Shown piece after piece: positions 62,039 to 64,000 of a stretch of DNA of 64,000 bases. Source of the DNA: Firmicutes bacterium ADurb.Bin182. Its GTDB lineage: Bacteria > Bacillota > Clostridia > Christensenellales > CAG-138. Location of the stretch: positions 1 through 64,000 of the forward strand of contig MWCU01000035.1 in assembly GCA_002070205.1 (NCBI GenBank). Direction: 5' to 3'. A model generated the notes under the pieces. The model saw nothing but the letters and a program-made list of their open reading frames with translations. It was not told where the DNA came from and did not search any database. The translations under genes were made by a program, and so were the position numbers. Within the stretch, counting starts at the first letter, position 1. Each line of letters begins with the position of its first letter.

Positions 62039-63897
62039 TAGGAACAGTTCTTGCCGGCAAATACAGGCTGGATTCTCTTATAGGCACCGGAGGAATGGCA
62101 AATGTTTATAAAGCCTTTTGCATTCCGGAGCAGAAGACAGTAGCAGTTAAGATACTCAAAGACGAGTACAAAGAAGACGCGGAGTTCGTTCGCCGCTTTA
62201 AGCTTGAGGCAAAAGCGGTGCTCGCGTTATCGCACGAGAATATCGTTCGCTCATACGATGTGGGCGAGGACCTGGGCTGTTACTATATTGTTCTTGAATA
62301 TGTTGAAGGTATAACCCTTAAGGATTCGATTCAAAAAGAAGGCGGGCTCAGCCCTAAGGACGCTGTGAGCATCGCCTGCCAGATGCTTGACGCCCTTTCT
62401 CACGCGCATGAAAAAGGAATCATTCACAGGGATGTGAAGCCGCAGAATGTTATTGTAAACAAACGCGGGAAGGCGAAGCTTGCCGATTTCGGCATAGCAA
62501 GGGACGTGACCGGGTCGACTCGTACGTTTGCGGGAGCAAATGTGCTTGGCTCCGTTCATTATCTGTCTCCCGAGCAGGCAAAGGGAGAACAGGCGCACAT
62601 TGAAAGCGATATTTATTCCATGGGGATAACCCTATATGAAATGCTGACGGGCAGCGTTCCTTTCGTAGGGGAAACGCCGGTATCAATAGCGCTCAAACAT
62701 CTGAACGAAGAAATCCCGGCCCCGCTGAGCGTCGACCCGACTCTTCCGAGGTCGCTCAGCGATATTGTTGTCAAGGCTTCATCGAAGGATCCCGCGCTTA
62801 GATACCACAGCGCAAAAGATATGCGCCATGATTTGATTCGTTCGCTCAAGGAGCCGAACGGTACTTTTGCCGTAATTCGTAAAAAGGCGGAACCGAAGCC
62901 GAAAAAAAGAAGAGCATCGCATGTTTGGAATATAGGGTTGTTGACGATGGTTGCGCTCGGTATGTTCGCTGTCATGTTTTTTCTGGGCCGCTCCCTGCTT
63001 GAGCGGGAGCCCTCGGATATGACGGAACGGGTGCCGAAACTGGTGGAAAAAACCTTGGAGGAGGCAGAAGAATTCGCAAAGCTGCGCGGGGGCTTCATCG
63101 TTCAGGTTGAGGACTGGGTTCCGAGCGATGATTATGAAAGCGGGGTAATTATTTCTCAGGTGCCGCCTGCCGGCGAAAAAGGCGTTAAAGGGGACGTTAT
63201 CAGCGTCGTGGTATCGAGCGGTAATAACAACGCGCTCGTTCCGGACCTTTTCGGAGCTTCGCTTGCGGACGGTCTTATGCTCATCGACCAGGCGGATTTG
63301 GTTCAGGGGGAAGTAGTATATCAGGCAAGCGAATATCCCGAGGGAACTATATTCCGTCAAAACCCGCCGCCGGATACGCTTGTGGTAAGGGGAGACGAAG
63401 TCGATATTTGGATAAGCGGAGATCCCGGCCGTAACTTCGAGATGCCCATCCTCATTGACAATCAGCTAGAAGACGCGCTCAAAGTGCTTGAAGAACGGCA
63501 GTTTGCTCATGTGCTTATAAGGGAACAGATGCCAAAAGAAGGAGCCCCCCCCGCGAAAGAGGACACGGTCATACTGCAGTCTCCTTCAGCCGGGATCACG
63601 GTAACGAATAAATCCAACGTGGAAATAACGGTTCAGAGAATATTTAAAGGTCCTTTCGGCGCGGACGTGGCGTTCAACGTTGATATCCCGAACAATGATA
63701 CGCCTGTGATGGTAACGCTTCTGCTTAAGGACTCTGTGGAACTTGTTCTTTACGAAGGGGTCTTGCCGGAAGGCGAACAGCAGCCGGTTTCATTCAGCGC
63801 TTTGGTCAGGCAGGGGGGCGAATTCGATACGATTTTATACGTAAACGGAGAAGAAGTCCGCAGAACTGTGATAAACTATACATACAAGGGTTTTTGA
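62035..63897 (+). CDS. prkC: PASTA-domain Ser/Thr protein kinase
   Basis: PrkC (Stk/PknB) is a membrane kinase that senses muropeptides or lipid II and, in Bacillus, helps trigger spore germination. The 620-residue protein has the kinase domain (Gly loop GTGGMANVYK, Lys39, HRDVKPQN with Asp133, DFG 151-153), a basic juxtamembrane region, one membrane helix (about 298-318), and an extracellular part. The latter has three PASTA-like repeats (about 335-400, 403-468 and 470-545) and a C-terminal beta domain of about 80 residues, seen in some Clostridial PrkC. Overlap with prpC implies coupled expression. Confidence 0.95.
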   Translation: MIGTVLAGKYRLDSLIGTGGMANVYKAFCIPEQKTVAVKILKDEYKEDAEFVRRFKLEAKAVLALSHENIVRSYDVGEDLGCYYIVLEYVEGITLKDSIQKEGGLSPKDAVSIACQMLDALSHAHEKGIIHRDVKPQNVIVNKRGKAKLADFGIARDVTGSTRTFAGANVLGSVHYLSPEQAKGEQAHIESDIYSMGITLYEMLTGSVPFVGETPVSIALKHLNEEIPAPLSVDPTLPRSLSDIVVKASSKDPALRYHSAKDMRHDLIRSLKEPNGTFAVIRKKAEPKPKKRRASHVWNIGLLTMVALGMFAVMFFLGRSLLEREPSDMTERVPKLVEKTLEEAEEFAKLRGGFIVQVEDWVPSDDYESGVIISQVPPAGEKGVKGDVISVVVSSGNNNALVPDLFGASLADGLMLIDQADLVQGEVVYQASEYPEGTIFRQNPPPDTLVVRGDEVDIWISGDPGRNFEMPILIDNQLEDALKVLEERQFAHVLIREQMPKEGAPPAKEDTVILQSPSAGITVTNKSNVEITVQRIFKGPFGADVAFNVDIPNNDTPVMVTLLLKDSVELVLYEGVLPEGEQQPVSFSALVRQGGEFDTILYVNGEEVRRTVINYTYKGF

Positions 63898-63910
63898 ACG
63901 GGAAATCGAA

Positions 63911-64000
63911 GTGAAAGGATTGGTTTTAAAGGGAATAGGCGGCTTTTATACGGTTTGGACTCCCGAAGGCGAAATCGTATGCAAGGCGCGCGGCCGCTTC
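63911..64000 (+). CDS. rsgA: ribosome small-subunit GTPase RsgA, 5' part
   Basis: The window ends 30 codons into a gene that starts GTG (63911) and reads MKGLVLKGIGGFYTVWT, then EGEIVCKARGRF. This is the start of the OB-fold domain of RsgA (YloQ), a GTPase for 30S maturation. The gene order prkC-rsgA is the expected Firmicute order. The GTPase domain lies outside the window. Confidence 0.85.
   Translation, partial: MKGLVLKGIGGFYTVWTPEGEIVCKARGRF

Noticed and set aside
1-64000. CRISPR arrays, tRNA/rRNA genes, insertion sequences or prophage genes
   Set aside because: I saw no regularly spaced repeats, no transposase or integrase frame, and no rRNA or tRNA-like sequence.

Overview
The window reads as a chromosomal segment of a spore-forming member of the Clostridia (Firmicutes). 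The supports are a Tlp-type spore protein gene, a perfect CIRCE operator, an anaerobe-style FabK/FabT fatty-acid operon, an orphan Ku gene, strong Shine-Dalgarno sites with frequent TTG/GTG starts, and the Firmicute order def-fmt-rsmB-rlmN-prpC-prkC-rsgA at the right end. I saw no rRNA, tRNA, CRISPR array, prophage or insertion sequence.

Layout. 0-2.1 kb: htpG behind a sigma-A promoter and CIRCE. 2.1-7.6 kb, minus strand: a three-subunit molybdenum hydroxylase of the xanthine dehydrogenase family and an NCS2 purine permease with a long leader that ends in an intrinsic terminator. 7.9-18.3 kb, plus strand: a complete type II fatty-acid operon (fabT-fabH-acpP-fabK-fabD-fabG-fabF-accB-fabZ-accC-accD-accA) ending in a DegV/FakB-like lipid-binding protein, with a tandem operator at its promoter. 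18.3-25.6 kb: mixed small units: tlp, a TetR regulator with a large dyad and an apparent ATA start, a CPBP protease, a decayed methyltransferase fragment, a P-loop kinase, a Na/Pi symporter, a ferredoxin, Ku and a 45-residue membrane peptide. 25.6-37.1 kb: glmM, then a GH94 phosphorylase most like N,N'-diacetylchitobiose phosphorylase, a phosphohexomutase, and a YesM/YesN two-component pair around an ABC sugar-binding protein and two permeases. 37.3-46.6 kb: a second sugar system: AraC-type response regulator, histidine kinase and a YtfQ-like sensor lipoprotein in one overlapping unit, then a second YtfQ-like binding protein, a double ATPase and two permeases, as in the galactofuranose importer. 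46.6-47.1 kb: an unexplained intergenic region with nested inverted repeats. 47.1-64 kb: LCP ligase, PhzF-family enzyme, pyrimidine-nucleoside phosphorylase with polA, coaE, a lytic transglycosylase and a peptide-binding lipoprotein, lspA and an RluD-type enzyme, then the def-to-rsgA cluster, cut off in rsgA.

How the genes work together. The fab/acc block can make fatty acids from acetyl-CoA under FabT-type control. The GH94 enzyme plus mutase, with the adjacent importer, suggests uptake of a chitin-derived disaccharide and its phosphorolysis, which would save ATP and feed amino-sugar phosphate metabolism. The neighbouring YtfQ-type system uses one binding protein for sensing and another for transport. 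These two sugar loci, the permease leader and the structured region at 46.8 kb are the parts most worth a second look.
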